DNA of 64,000 nucleotides, from assembly GCF_005221385.1 (NCBI RefSeq), contig NZ_CP039903.1, positions 1,798,001-1,862,000 on the forward strand, read 5' to 3'. The stretch is from Agrobacterium tumefaciens (lineage in GTDB: Bacteria > Pseudomonadota > Alphaproteobacteria > Rhizobiales > Rhizobiaceae). Of this stretch, positions 36,181-46,300 are shown one piece after another. The notes beneath the pieces are model-generated. The model was not told the DNA's origin, made no database searches, and saw nothing but the letters and a program-made list of their open reading frames with translations. A program made the translations under genes and the position numbers. Every line of letters starts with the position of its first letter. Within the stretch, counting starts at the first letter, position 1.

Positions 36181-36693
36181 ATGGGGCAGGATCATATCCG
36201 TTACGACATTCTCGCACAGGATGCCCTTCGCGGCGTTATTCGTAAGGTTTTGGGTGAAGTGGCCGCAACCGGCCGCCTGCCCGGCGACCATCATTTCTTC
36301 ATCACATTCCTGACCGGCGCGCCGGGCGTGCGGATTTCCCAGCACCTCAAGTCGAAATATGCCGAGCAGATGACCATCGTTATCCAGCACCAGTTCTGGG
36401 ATATGAAGGTAACCGAAACCGGCTTCGAAATCGGTCTGTCCTTCTCCGATACGCCTGAAAAGCTGGTTATCCCTTATAACGCCATTCGCGGTTTCTACGA
36501 TCCTTCCGTCAACTTCGAGCTTGAGTTCGACGTGCCTCTGGCCGATGAAGAAGAGATGGAAGAGGCCGAAATCACTGCCTACCCCGTTTCCAACGAGGCA
36601 AAGCCCGCTTCCACCTCCGAGGCCCCCAAGGCAGGCGAGGAAAAGAAGGAAGGCTCCGTCGTTTCGCTGGATGCCTTCCGCAAGAAGCAATAA
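36181..36693 (+). CDS. sspB: SspB, ClpXP adaptor for ssrA-tagged proteins (alpha type)
   Basis: 170-residue adaptor. The N-terminal fold (IRYDILAQDALRGVIRKVLGEVAATGRLPGDHHFFITFLTGAPGVRISQHLKSKYAEQMTIVIQHQFWDM) binds the ssrA tag; an acidic flexible linker (residues about 122-158) leads to the C-terminal ClpX-binding motif VVSLDAFRKK. ATG 36181 follows AGGA; an upstream TTG-initiated frame is rejected. It lies about 230 bp downstream of ssrA, placing the tag and its delivery factor side by side. Confidence 0.92.
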   Translation: MGQDHIRYDILAQDALRGVIRKVLGEVAATGRLPGDHHFFITFLTGAPGVRISQHLKSKYAEQMTIVIQHQFWDMKVTETGFEIGLSFSDTPEKLVIPYNAIRGFYDPSVNFELEFDVPLADEEEMEEAEITAYPVSNEAKPASTSEAPKAGEEKKEGSVVSLDAFRKKQ

Positions 36694-36736
36694 CGGCCTT
36701 TCTTTCGCCACCCGAAACCCAAGGAGACATATCCGC

Positions 36737-36940
36737 ATGGCCGCCGATATCGTCAATCTGCGTCAGTTTCGGAAGCAGAAAGCCCGCAACGAAAAGGAAA
36801 AACAGGCGGAACAGAACCGCCTGTCCTTCGGCCGCAGCAAGACCGAAAAAAATCTGACATCAGCCCTCAATGAGAAAGCTGAAAAGGCGCTCGATCAAGG
36901 GCGGCTCGAAAAGGGTGATGGCGGGGCCGACAGGGACTGA
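36737..36940 (+). CDS. DUF4169 family small protein
   Basis: 67-residue highly charged protein (MAADIVNLRQFRKQKARNEKEKQAEQNRLSFGRSKTEK...), matching DUF4169. Predicted helical, with no membrane segment. GGAG upstream of ATG 36737, 43 bp after sspB and probably cotranscribed. Its N-terminal VNLRQFRKQK resembles the SspB tail VVSLDAFRKKQ, which may be chance or may be a ClpX contact. Confidence 0.75.
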   Translation: MAADIVNLRQFRKQKARNEKEKQAEQNRLSFGRSKTEKNLTSALNEKAEKALDQGRLEKGDGGADRD

Positions 36941-37045
36941 CGATCGGACCTGCCGCAGCGAACTCCCCGCAAAATCGGAAATCAATCGCAAAACAGAGGC
37001 TTGCCGGCGAAACATGATTCAGATTTCCAGCCGGAGGCCGATCTG

Positions 37046-37255
37046 ATGATCCGCAAGCACTCAGCAACATTACACGGCCACCGCACCAGCATTTCACTTG
37101 AAGATGCCTTCTGGGAAGAACTGAAGACGATTGCCGAAAAGCGCAAGATCAGCTTCGCTGCCCTGCTGGCGGAAATTGATGACAACCGGCCCGTCGACAG
37201 CAATCTGTCCTCGTCTTTGCGCGTTTATGTGCTGAACTGGCTGAAGACAAGGTAA
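37046..37255 (+). CDS. ribbon-helix-helix domain protein
   Basis: 69-residue protein of the RHH_4 type: TSISLEDAFWEELKTIAEKRKISFAALLAEIDDNR, a strand-helix-helix DNA-binding fold, with short tail LSSSLRVYVLNWLK. ATG 37046 with GGAGG upstream. Probably a dimeric DNA-binding protein; target unknown. Same direction as sspB and the DUF4169 gene. Confidence 0.82.
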   Translation: MIRKHSATLHGHRTSISLEDAFWEELKTIAEKRKISFAALLAEIDDNRPVDSNLSSSLRVYVLNWLKTR

Positions 37256-37467
37256 TCTTTCCGTCCAGCCAACGACATGGGCGCAGCCCCTGATCTGCCG
37301 GCCCACAGACTACAAACATTCGGGCCGAAAAACTCGTAACGTCGCGAAAGCATTCATTAAACATTAGCAGCCTAATCTGCGCTGCAAGGCATTCCCGTAT
37401 TGCGTAGCCTTGTTTTCAGTCTTTGTTTCATAACTTTCCAATCCACACATCCGCCACGAGGCGACCC

Positions 37468-37797
37468 ATGGTTTCTGCCGTTTCGGGAACAAGCATTGCT
37501 GTTTCCGTCCTTTCTTCTTCATCCACCTCCTCTTCAAGCGTTTCCGAGCTGAAATCGCAGATTGCCGAAAAACAGTCGGAGCTGGCCCAGACCACCGAAG
37601 CGAAAGCCCAGGAGGAACTGAAGAGCGCCATCGCCTCGCTCAAGGCTCAGCTTGAGGCTCTCGAAAACAGCGCCGACAAATCGGCAGCTTCAGGCGACAG
37701 CGCGGATAAGCCCAGCCTGTCGGGAGAGAGCAGCAGGATTGGCACGAAAAACTTCGATGCCGACACGCCCTTCGGCGAACGAGAGAGCTGGATTTAA
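37468..37797 (+). CDS. hypothetical coiled-coil protein, Ser/Ala-rich
   Basis: 109 residues, not recognised. A Ser-rich N-terminus (residues 1-26) leads into a coiled coil (SELKSQIAEKQSELAQTTEAKAQEELKSAIASLKAQLEALEN, residues about 27-68) of the FlxA-like kind, then a polar, disordered tail. GAGG precedes ATG 37468. No signal peptide is convincing. The 212 bp before and 241 bp after hold nothing recognisable. Confidence 0.6.
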   Translation: MVSAVSGTSIAVSVLSSSSTSSSSVSELKSQIAEKQSELAQTTEAKAQEELKSAIASLKAQLEALENSADKSAASGDSADKPSLSGESSRIGTKNFDADTPFGERESWI

Positions 37798-38038
37798 TCG
37801 GCTGCCGGACAACTCTGGAAAGACCGCCAAAAACACGGGTATCCAGACCGCACCAACATTTGTCCTGAGACGATGTCACCAGCCGTTACCAGACACCCCT
37901 CCCCTGACTTGACCCGAAGTTTCGCAACCGGGCGCGACGATGGCCATAGATCCCGGGAAAGGGAATGAACCCGTTTTAGGGTGCCAGTCTCCACATCCTG
38001 CAAATCTGAAGGCGATCCACCTCCACTTTTCAAACAAG

Positions 38039-41000
38039 CTATGGATTGGCCGGCGCGTTTTCCGGCGCCAGGTCGCGGATCGCATTTTCCGTCGGTGGCA
38101 CGACCAGAATCGGCGCCGATTGCCGCTCGGGCACGGGTTGCTGCTGTTGCTGCAGCAACCGCTCCTGCTGTTCTTTCTCCTGGCGAAGACGCTCCTCGGC
38201 GGCAGCCTTCAGCCGGGCCTCCTCTTCCGCCTTCGCTTTGGCTTCCGCTTCTGCCCGTTCCTTTTCAGCCTGCCGCTCAGCCGCCTGGGAGCGGTAAAGC
38301 GCCACTTCGCGGCGCAGGCGCTGCTTTTCAAGAACGCTGGCCTGCATGGCCTCCACCCGACGGCGCTCCTTTTCGAAAGCCCTGAGCGACAGGTAATTGC
38401 TGAGCGTCGAAACATCGATCGTCAAAGCCGGTGCCGCCAGCGGGCCATTATAGTTGAGGCGTAGAGACGGCTCGGCTCCGGCAACCGCTTCGGTGCCGGG
38501 ATTGAAGAGAAGATCGAGATCACCATTCACGGTCGATGCGGCAATATCCACCGTCGCATCACCGGCAAGCGTCACCGGATCGATCCCGGCGCGCAGATTC
38601 TGGAAATGAAGCGCACCACCATTCAGCGAGAACGGCAGGGCCACATCGCCAAGCCCGATTTCACCCTGCCACAGGTTCTGGTCCACCAGCGGCCGAACTT
38701 TGGGCGCATCGATAGGCTGCTGCAAACCATCCGCCGCCTGCAGGATCGGCGGCAGCGCGGCGGGATTGAGCCCCTTCAGCGCCAGCCCGCCGGCACGGAT
38801 TTCACCTGAACCACCCGCCGACTTCAGAATTTCGCCGACACTCTTGCCGGTCGATTCAGCCGTCAGGTCGATGGCAATTCGGCCGGTCGCCACAGGCCCA
38901 TTGGCGTTCGCCCACAGGATAGGCTCCGGATTGGCGTCGGCCACCGCGATCTTGGTGCGGAAAATCCCCGCCCCTTCACCCGTGGACATGGCAAGCCGGC
39001 CCGTCAATTTGCCGCCCATGAAGCCGCCCGTGACATCATCGAGCGAAAGACTGCCCGAATCATGCGTCACCTTGGCCGCCAGACCCGTGATCGTGCCGAA
39101 GGGACCCGCTTCGAAGTTTTCCGCCTTCAGCGACAGTGAGGCCTTGAGCTGTGGGAAAGCCGCCATGGCCAAAGGCTTGGCGTTGAGCGCGCCATTTTCC
39201 GGGTCAATCACCGGGCCGTAGATCGCATCACCCAGCCAGGCGAGATCGGCGGTCCTGACCGACAGATCACCGCTGACGGGATAAGGCGCGGCGCGCTGAA
39301 CCGCGAGATTGCCGGAGAAGGGATTGCCACCCACCTGCCCGCCAACCGAGGAAAAAGCGATCTTCTGCGCATCGACCGCCACTTTCGCATTGGCCTTCAC
39401 AGCCATGCCGCCGCCGAGTTGCGGCAACCCCACCGCATTCATGATGAGATATGGCTCGATATCAGCACTTTCGAGCGCCACATCCGCGCTGCCCTCACCG
39501 AAATTGGCGGCAGCAACGGCAAAGGAGCCGCTCATCGAAAAATGCGTACGCTCCGTTGAGAAGCGGATATCGGTCTGGGCCGGCGAACCGAGCGTGCCAT
39601 TGAGCTTGACGGAAAGAAGCCCCTCGCCATCCGCATCGAAGGGCAGCGGATCAAGCCCCGCCTGCCCGAACAGGATGGCCGTCGACTGGTTTTTCAACAC
39701 CGCTTCCAGCGACATCGCCGTATCATCGGTGATCGACAGGAAATCCGGCATCTTGGCAACGGCCGACAGGCGGCTGCCGTTGACGGTGCCTGATACGGCC
39801 ACATTGGCCCCGCCATTTTCACTGTTCACCGAAACATCTACGGCAAGATCGGAATTGGCGTACCAGGGCGCGCTGGCGGCCAGACGGCTGAGGAAGGGGT
39901 GATTGGGCAATTTCTGCTGCAGCATGGTAAAGAACGGCTGCATATCCGGAGCATGCAGGTTTACCGTGCCCTTGCCCGCATATTTCAGCAACGAACCCTG
40001 CAACTGCCCTCTGGCCTTGACCTCAGCGCCGGCAATATCGCCGGCCGTCATGTTTTCAAGCGTCAGAACACCACCGGCCATGGTGAAGGCGGTCTCGACA
40101 TGATTTGCGGTCACGCCGGCCATGTTGAACCGGTCGGCCTTGAACTTGGCGTCGATGCGATGATCGAGAACCGAGCTTCCAACCTGATCGCCCAGCGCCA
40201 GACTACCGAGCGCCTTCAGCGCATCGAGGTCGATTTCATTGCCGGCAAGATCGATGGAGAGATTGGAAGTCTTGCCATCCGAGCGCCGCTCCAGCTCGCC
40301 CTTCAGCGAAGCGTCGCCGATGGCAAGCTCGAGATTGTTGAAACGCTGGTTGAGCGTCGTCAGCGAGACATCGGCGGAAAAACCGGCCGCATTCAGCTGC
40401 CGTATCGCCGGATCGACCGAGCCGGAAAGCCAGTTCGCCAGCCCCGACGGCTGGTTGGAGGCGAGAAGCAGATTGCCGTTGAAGGCCGGGCCGCCAAGCA
40501 ATGTCAGCGATCCCTTGGCTTCCAGCTGCGTCCTGCCCGGCAATGTCGCAACCGCATTCACCACCTGCCAGCCGCTGCCATCAGGGCGCACATCCAGCCT
40601 GATGTCACGGATGGTCGTATCGTCGGAAACCAGCGCGGGAAGGCTGATGCTGGCCTTGCCCGGCACCTGCGGCACCGGAATGCGCGCCACCATGGCCGCA
40701 AAAGCCTCGATGCGCTGGCGCACAGAGACGGTGGGCTGGCGCGAGGTCTTGCCCGTTTGTACGACGGGTGGCGCAAAGCGGGCGACATCGATCTGCTGGC
40801 CATCCGCCGTCAGCAGAAATTCCGGCTTCGCACCGGTATCCAGCGTCGCCTCGCCGGTCACGACGTAAGGGTTTTCGCTGCCGCCGAGTTCCATGCGGTA
40901 GCTCGATATGCGCACGCTTTCATTGGTCAGTTCGAAACTGCCGCGTGTACGCGGCGAGGAAAACAGCGACTGTCCGGCCTGTTTCTGCTTTTCATCTTCC

Positions 41001-41737
41001 CGGAAGCTGAAAGCGAAGGAACCGCTATAGGCAGGCTTTCCCGCCGTTGCAGCAATCGCGCCGTCCAGATCGACCTCGACCGGATGTTCATCCGGCACAA
41101 CCCGCACCCTGAGGCCCATGCGGCCAGCGGCATAATCGGGTTCGCTGCTGGAGAGGGAGAAAGAGCCCGGATGCCCGTCAACGGCAGCACGCCCTTCCGC
41201 CTTCCACGGCCCGGCCAGCGAATTGGCGGACATGTCGGCGTTAAGGCCGGTCACCACACGGTTGCGGCCGGATTGCTCATCGATGAATTCGATCTGCCCG
41301 CCCTCGATCTGCACGCTTTCCAGAACCACGGTGCGGGCGGGAATTTCCGCCCGGCTGCCACGCATCCAATCCAGCGTGCCGTCCTTCAAAAGCCTGATCT
41401 TGGCCTTGGGCTCCTCTATGCGCATGTCGAAGATGCGCGCCTCACCGGAAAGGAAAGGTGCTAACTCGGCATCCATGGAAAAACGCGCAACCTGGATGAG
41501 CGGCGAACCATCCGCATCCGTTCCGGCGCGCACATCATGCAGCGTTACCGAAGGGAAAGGCAGGATACGCGCCTCGACCCGGCCGTGCACCACCACCTTC
41601 TTGCCCAGAATGCGGCTTGCCTGATCTTCAAAATCGCGGCGGAAATCCGTCCAGTCGACGAAATAGGGAATGAGCAGCGCCGAAAACAGCACCAAGGCCA
41701 GCAGTCCGCCCAGAAAAACCAGAATACGCCCGAGCAC
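38039..41737 (-). CDS. very large AsmA-family protein
   Basis: 1232-residue inner-membrane-anchored periplasmic protein, about twice the length of E. coli AsmA. One N-terminal helix (residues about 4-24) is followed by FVDWTDFRRDFEDQASRILGKKVVVHGRVEARILPFPSVTLHDVRAG, the AsmA signature, then long beta-repeat regions as in bridge-like lipid-transfer proteins. Residues about 1110-1205 are a highly charged Glu/Arg/Ala coiled coil ending in Q-rich and P-rich sequence, which is unusual for the family. Start is GTG 41737 with GGAG 10 bp upstream. Monocistronic. A role in outer-membrane lipid homeostasis is inferred from the family. Confidence 0.88.
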   Translation of the reverse strand: MLGRILVFLGGLLALVLFSALLIPYFVDWTDFRRDFEDQASRILGKKVVVHGRVEARILPFPSVTLHDVRAGTDADGSPLIQVARFSMDAELAPFLSGEARIFDMRIEEPKAKIRLLKDGTLDWMRGSRAEIPARTVVLESVQIEGGQIEFIDEQSGRNRVVTGLNADMSANSLAGPWKAEGRAAVDGHPGSFSLSSSEPDYAAGRMGLRVRVVPDEHPVEVDLDGAIAATAGKPAYSGSFAFSFREDEKQKQAGQSLFSSPRTRGSFELTNESVRISSYRMELGGSENPYVVTGEATLDTGAKPEFLLTADGQQIDVARFAPPVVQTGKTSRQPTVSVRQRIEAFAAMVARIPVPQVPGKASISLPALVSDDTTIRDIRLDVRPDGSGWQVVNAVATLPGRTQLEAKGSLTLLGGPAFNGNLLLASNQPSGLANWLSGSVDPAIRQLNAAGFSADVSLTTLNQRFNNLELAIGDASLKGELERRSDGKTSNLSIDLAGNEIDLDALKALGSLALGDQVGSSVLDHRIDAKFKADRFNMAGVTANHVETAFTMAGGVLTLENMTAGDIAGAEVKARGQLQGSLLKYAGKGTVNLHAPDMQPFFTMLQQKLPNHPFLSRLAASAPWYANSDLAVDVSVNSENGGANVAVSGTVNGSRLSAVAKMPDFLSITDDTAMSLEAVLKNQSTAILFGQAGLDPLPFDADGEGLLSVKLNGTLGSPAQTDIRFSTERTHFSMSGSFAVAAANFGEGSADVALESADIEPYLIMNAVGLPQLGGGMAVKANAKVAVDAQKIAFSSVGGQVGGNPFSGNLAVQRAAPYPVSGDLSVRTADLAWLGDAIYGPVIDPENGALNAKPLAMAAFPQLKASLSLKAENFEAGPFGTITGLAAKVTHDSGSLSLDDVTGGFMGGKLTGRLAMSTGEGAGIFRTKIAVADANPEPILWANANGPVATGRIAIDLTAESTGKSVGEILKSAGGSGEIRAGGLALKGLNPAALPPILQAADGLQQPIDAPKVRPLVDQNLWQGEIGLGDVALPFSLNGGALHFQNLRAGIDPVTLAGDATVDIAASTVNGDLDLLFNPGTEAVAGAEPSLRLNYNGPLAAPALTIDVSTLSNYLSLRAFEKERRRVEAMQASVLEKQRLRREVALYRSQAAERQAEKERAEAEAKAKAEEEARLKAAAEERLRQEKEQQERLLQQQQQPVPERQSAPILVVPPTENAIRDLAPENAPANP

Positions 41738-41828
41738 TGACCTGCATCTCCCTTCGCGAACGCTGCAAACCTATTCTTTTCTGCCTTAACGGCAAGCAGC
41801 CTTTTGTACCAATCAAATGTGAGAATGA

Positions 41829-43241
41829 TCAGACAAGCCGGAACAACTTGCCCGGATTGAAAATGTTATCCGGATCGAGCGACGTTTTGATGGCACGCAT
41901 CACATCCAGCGCATTTCCTGCTTCTTCGGCCAGAAAACTCATCTTGCCTTGACCGATGCCATGTTCGCCGGTGCAGGTGCCGTCCATGGCAATCGCCCGG
42001 CGGTTGAGGCGGGCGACAAAAGCCTCGGTTTTCGCGACGCTTTCGGCATCCTTGCCATCGAACAGAATAAGGACGTGAAAATTCCCGTCGCCCGCATGGC
42101 CGACGATTGGCGCCAGAAACCCGTTTTCAGCAATATCCTGCTGCGTTTCCACCACGCAATCTGCAAGGCGCGAAATCGGCACGCAGACATCGGTGGAAAG
42201 CCCGTCAAGATGCGGCGCAAGCGCCCGCGACGCCCAATAGGCATCATGCCTTGCCTTCCACAACTTGTTGCGCTCGGCAGCATCGCCCGTCCAGCGGAAA
42301 TCGACGCTGCCGCATTCGGCCGCGATTTCGGCAAATTGCTGCGATTGCAGCGCCGCCGTTTCCTCCGTGCCGTGGAACTCCACGAACAGCGTCGGTTTCT
42401 CCGCGTAGTTCAGGCCGGAATAGGCGTTGCAGGCGCGCACCTGCACCTCATCAAGCAATTCGATGCGGGCAACCGGAACGCCCATCTGGATCGTCATGAT
42501 GACGGCATCGCAGGCTGCCTTGATGCTATCGAAGGTGCAGACCCCGCCGGCGATCTTTTCCGGAATGCCCTGCAGCCGCAGCGTGACCGAGGTGATGACG
42601 CCGAGCGTCCCCTCCGCCCCCACGAAAAGCCGCGTCAGATCATAACCGGCGGACGATTTGCGCGCACGGCGTGCCGTGCGGATTTCATCGCCATTGGCGA
42701 CGACGGCGGTGACGGCCAGAACATTATCCTTCATCGTGCCGTAGCGCACGGCATTGGTGCCTGATGCACGCGTCGAGGCCATGCCGCCGATCGAGGCATT
42801 GGCGCCGGGATCGATCGGGAAAAACAGGCCGGTATCGCGCAGGTAGACATTCAGGTCCTCGCGCGTCACGCCCGGCTCCACCGTCACGTCAAGATCTTCG
42901 GCATTCACCTCAATGATGCGATTCATCCGGCTGAAATCGATGCAGATTCCACCGTTGGGCGCATTGACCTGACCTTCCAGCGAAGACCCCGTTCCGAACG
43001 GAATGACCGGCACCTTATATTGCGCGCAGACCTTCACCACGGCCTTCACATCATCGGCGCTCTCGGCAAAGACAACGCCGTCAGGCGCCTGCAGGGTCAG
43101 ATAGGTGGTGGTGTGGCCGTGCTGCTCGCGAAACGCCTGGCCGGTCTGGAGCCTGTCGCCAAGCTGCTGCTTCAGCACCGCGAGCGCAGATGCGATACCC
43201 TCTTCGTTCCGCTTTCCCGCCACCACATCTTTCAGCGCCAT
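41829..43241 (-). CDS. FAD-linked oxidase, D-lactate dehydrogenase (GlcD/LDHD type)
   Basis: 470-residue FAD-dependent 2-hydroxyacid dehydrogenase. The FAD-binding region contains PVIPFGTGSSLEGQVNAPNGGICIDFSRMNRI and DPGANASIGGMASTRASGTNAVRYGTMKDNV; the C-terminal FAD-oxidase domain has FLAPIVGHAGDGNFHVLILFD and CTGEHGIGQGK with the metal/substrate histidines. Tandem ATGs; 43241 has GGAG at 7 bp. Likely substrate D-lactate or a related 2-hydroxyacid; no glcE/glcF neighbours, so it works as a single subunit. Confidence 0.88.
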   Translation of the reverse strand: MALKDVVAGKRNEEGIASALAVLKQQLGDRLQTGQAFREQHGHTTTYLTLQAPDGVVFAESADDVKAVVKVCAQYKVPVIPFGTGSSLEGQVNAPNGGICIDFSRMNRIIEVNAEDLDVTVEPGVTREDLNVYLRDTGLFFPIDPGANASIGGMASTRASGTNAVRYGTMKDNVLAVTAVVANGDEIRTARRARKSSAGYDLTRLFVGAEGTLGVITSVTLRLQGIPEKIAGGVCTFDSIKAACDAVIMTIQMGVPVARIELLDEVQVRACNAYSGLNYAEKPTLFVEFHGTEETAALQSQQFAEIAAECGSVDFRWTGDAAERNKLWKARHDAYWASRALAPHLDGLSTDVCVPISRLADCVVETQQDIAENGFLAPIVGHAGDGNFHVLILFDGKDAESVAKTEAFVARLNRRAIAMDGTCTGEHGIGQGKMSFLAEEAGNALDVMRAIKTSLDPDNIFNPGKLFRLV

Positions 43242-43374
43242 CATCCATCTCCACCGCAACATCCGCCCGTAACGGATTCGATCCGTTACGAAATTCCGTC
43301 AGGTGGTATGGGATAAGGTTAACGCTTTGTCCAGCATCGCAATTGCCCGGACGGTAATTGGCGGCAACCGTTTT

Positions 43375-46300
43375 TTATTCCGCCGCCAGAAGCGGTTTGT
43401 CTTCCTCCAGCGCCTTGCGGCGGGCGGCAAGTTCCAGTTCGCGGTGGAGGCGGATTTCCTCATCCGCCTGCGGTTTGGCGAAGCGGGCGATCAGCAGATA
43501 GGAGACCGGGGTGATGTAAAGCGTCACCAGAGTCGCAAAACCGAGACCGCCGACGATGACCCAACCGAGCGCGATGCGGGCTTCCGCACCCGCCCCTTGC
43601 GCCAGCACCAATGGCACACCGCCGAGAATGGTGGCGATCATAGTCATCATGACGGGACGCAGACGGATGCTGGTGGCCTTCTCGATGGCTTCGCGCACGG
43701 TAGCGCCCTGATCCCGCAGGTGATTGGCGAATTCGACGATCAGGATACCGTTCTTGGCCATGACGCCGACAAGCAGCACGAGGCCGATCTGGCTATAGAC
43801 GTTGAGGCTGGACCCGGTGACCAGCAGCGCGATGACCGCGCAGGCAAGGCCGAGCGGCACCGTCGACATGATGATGACCGAACTCAGCACACTTTCGAAC
43901 TGCGCAGCCAGCACGAGGAAGATGATGGCGATGGCAAAACCGAAGGTCAGCAACATGCCGCTCGAATTTTCCTCAAGCGTCGCCGCTTCACCGAGCGGCA
44001 GCAGGCGGGCGCCGGGCGGCATTACCGATTGCGACAGCTCATTCACCTTTTGAAGGGCCTCACCAAGCGAAACGCCATCCTTGAGGTTGGCGGTGAAGCC
44101 GACGGAGGCAAGCTGCTGCTCGCGGTTCAGCTGCGGGGCAACCGCATTTTCCTTGAGTGTGGCAATGACCGACATCGGCACGATCTTGCCGTCGCCCGTT
44201 TTCAGGAAGACGTTTTCAAGATCGGTCGGATCGTTGATCGGCCGGGTAGACGATAGCAGCCGTACGGGGATCGCATCGCCATCCACGAAGACGTCGACGA
44301 TCGAGCGCCCTTCCAGCAACGACTGCATGGCGCGCGACAGGCCGGTAATGTCGATCCCGAGATCCGACGCACGCTCGCGGTCGATGGAGACGGAGATCTG
44401 CGCCTGATTGGGTTCATTGTCGAAGCGCGGCGTGTCGAACAGGCCGCTTTCCTCCATCGAAAGCAGCAATTTCTGCGTCGCCGCCGTCAGCGCCGCATAA
44501 TTGCTGCCGACCATCGCCATCTGCAACCCGTTGCCGGCGCCGCGAATTCTGAGGCTGTTCGGCTGCATCGCATTGCCGCGCAGCGCGGGCACCCTGTTGG
44601 CGGCGGAAGTGACATCTGCGGCGATCTGGTTCTGCGTACGCTCGCGGTCTGCCCAGGGGGCGAGCGTCAGCACCATGAAGCCGGTATTGGACGAACCGTT
44701 CATGCCGGTGATGGAGTAGATATTGCGGATTTCGCCACTGTCGCGCAGCGGCTGCAGGTTTTCCTCGATCCGCTGCAACTGGTCGCGCGTATATTCAAGG
44801 CTGACACCCTGCGGCGCTGTCACCCGCATCATGATCGAGGCGCGGTCCTCGCGCGGCGTCAGCTCATTCTGGATCATGCCGAAGGCGATCCACGACAGGC
44901 CGGAGAAGATCAACGCCACGACGATGACGATCAGCGGATTGTTGAGGCAGGCGGAAAGCGTCGACTTATAGGTGGAGGCAAAGACATTACCGAACCAGGC
45001 AAGCGGTCCCGTCGGTTCCTTCAGCCCCTCCTTCAGCATGCGCGAAGCCAGCATCGGGCAAAGCGTCAAGGCCACGATCGAGGACAAGCCCACCGCGAAG
45101 GCCAGCACGAAGCCGAATTCGCGGAACAGGCCGCCAAGCTGGCCCGGCAGGAAGGAAAGCGGAATGAACACGGCGGCAAGCGTCGCCGTCGTTGCGATAA
45201 CCGCGAAGAACACTTCCTGCGTGCCGAGAACGGCAGCGGCCCGCGGCCCCATGCCTTCCGTGCGGCGGCGCACGATGTTTTCAAGCACCACGATGGCGTC
45301 ATCAACCACCAGGCCGGTCGCCAGAACGATGGCGAGCAACGTCAGAATATTGACCGAAAAGCCGACCATATAGATCGCGACAATGGTGCCGATCAGCGCC
45401 ACCGGCATGGTGATTGCCGGAATGAGGGTGGCCCGCCAGTCGCGCAGGAACAGGTAAAGCACCACGACGACGATAAGCGCGGAAAGTCCGAGCGCCAGTT
45501 CAACCTCGTGCAGCGCGCCTTCGATGAAGACGGCGTCATCGCTGGTGATGACGACACGCGTACCATCAGGCAGGTTGGCCGACATGGCATCGACAGCGGC
45601 CTTCACGCCCGTGGAAATACTGAGCGTGTTCGATTGCGCCTGGCGGATGACGCCGAGACCGACGCCCTGCACGCCATTGGAACGCAGCGAGGTGGATTCA
45701 TCATCCGCCCCCAGCATGACGGTCGCGACGTCCCTGAGGCGAATATTGTTCTTGATCAAAAGATTGGAAAAATCTTCGGGCTTCGTCAGGCTGGCCGTGG
45801 CGCGCACGACGATATCCTGCGTCGTGCTTTTCAGCGATCCCGCCGGCACGTCGAGGGCCGCGCTCGCCAGCGCGTTGGAAACATCGGTGACGGTCAAACC
45901 ACGGCTTGCCAGCGCCGCCTGATTGAGATCGACGCGAAAAACCTTTTCCTGATCGCCGTAAAGCTCCACATCGGCAACGCCGTCAACGGCGGCCAGACGG
46001 TCGATGATTTCGTCATCCACCAGCTTGGTCAGGTCTTCCATGCTGAGCGTGGTCGAGGTGACGGCAAGACGCATGATCGGCTGGCTGTCGGAATCCGCCT
46101 TGATGATCTGCGGTTCGTCGGCATCGTCAGGCAGCTGATTGGTGACGCGGCCGATGGCGTCGCGCACGTCGTTGGCGGCGACAGCCAGATCGACATTGTC
46201 GCCGAATTCCAGCGTCACGCGGCTTGTGCCGAATTGCGAATTGGAAGAGATGGACTTGACGCCGCTGACACGTGCCACCGCACCTTCGATGGTCTGCGTC

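Noticed and set aside
39899..41464. Plus-strand open frame (521 codons) opposite the AsmA gene
   Set aside because: Composition is that of a reverse-strand shadow, rich in Arg/His/Gly with no domain; the AsmA frame has a clear anchor and start.
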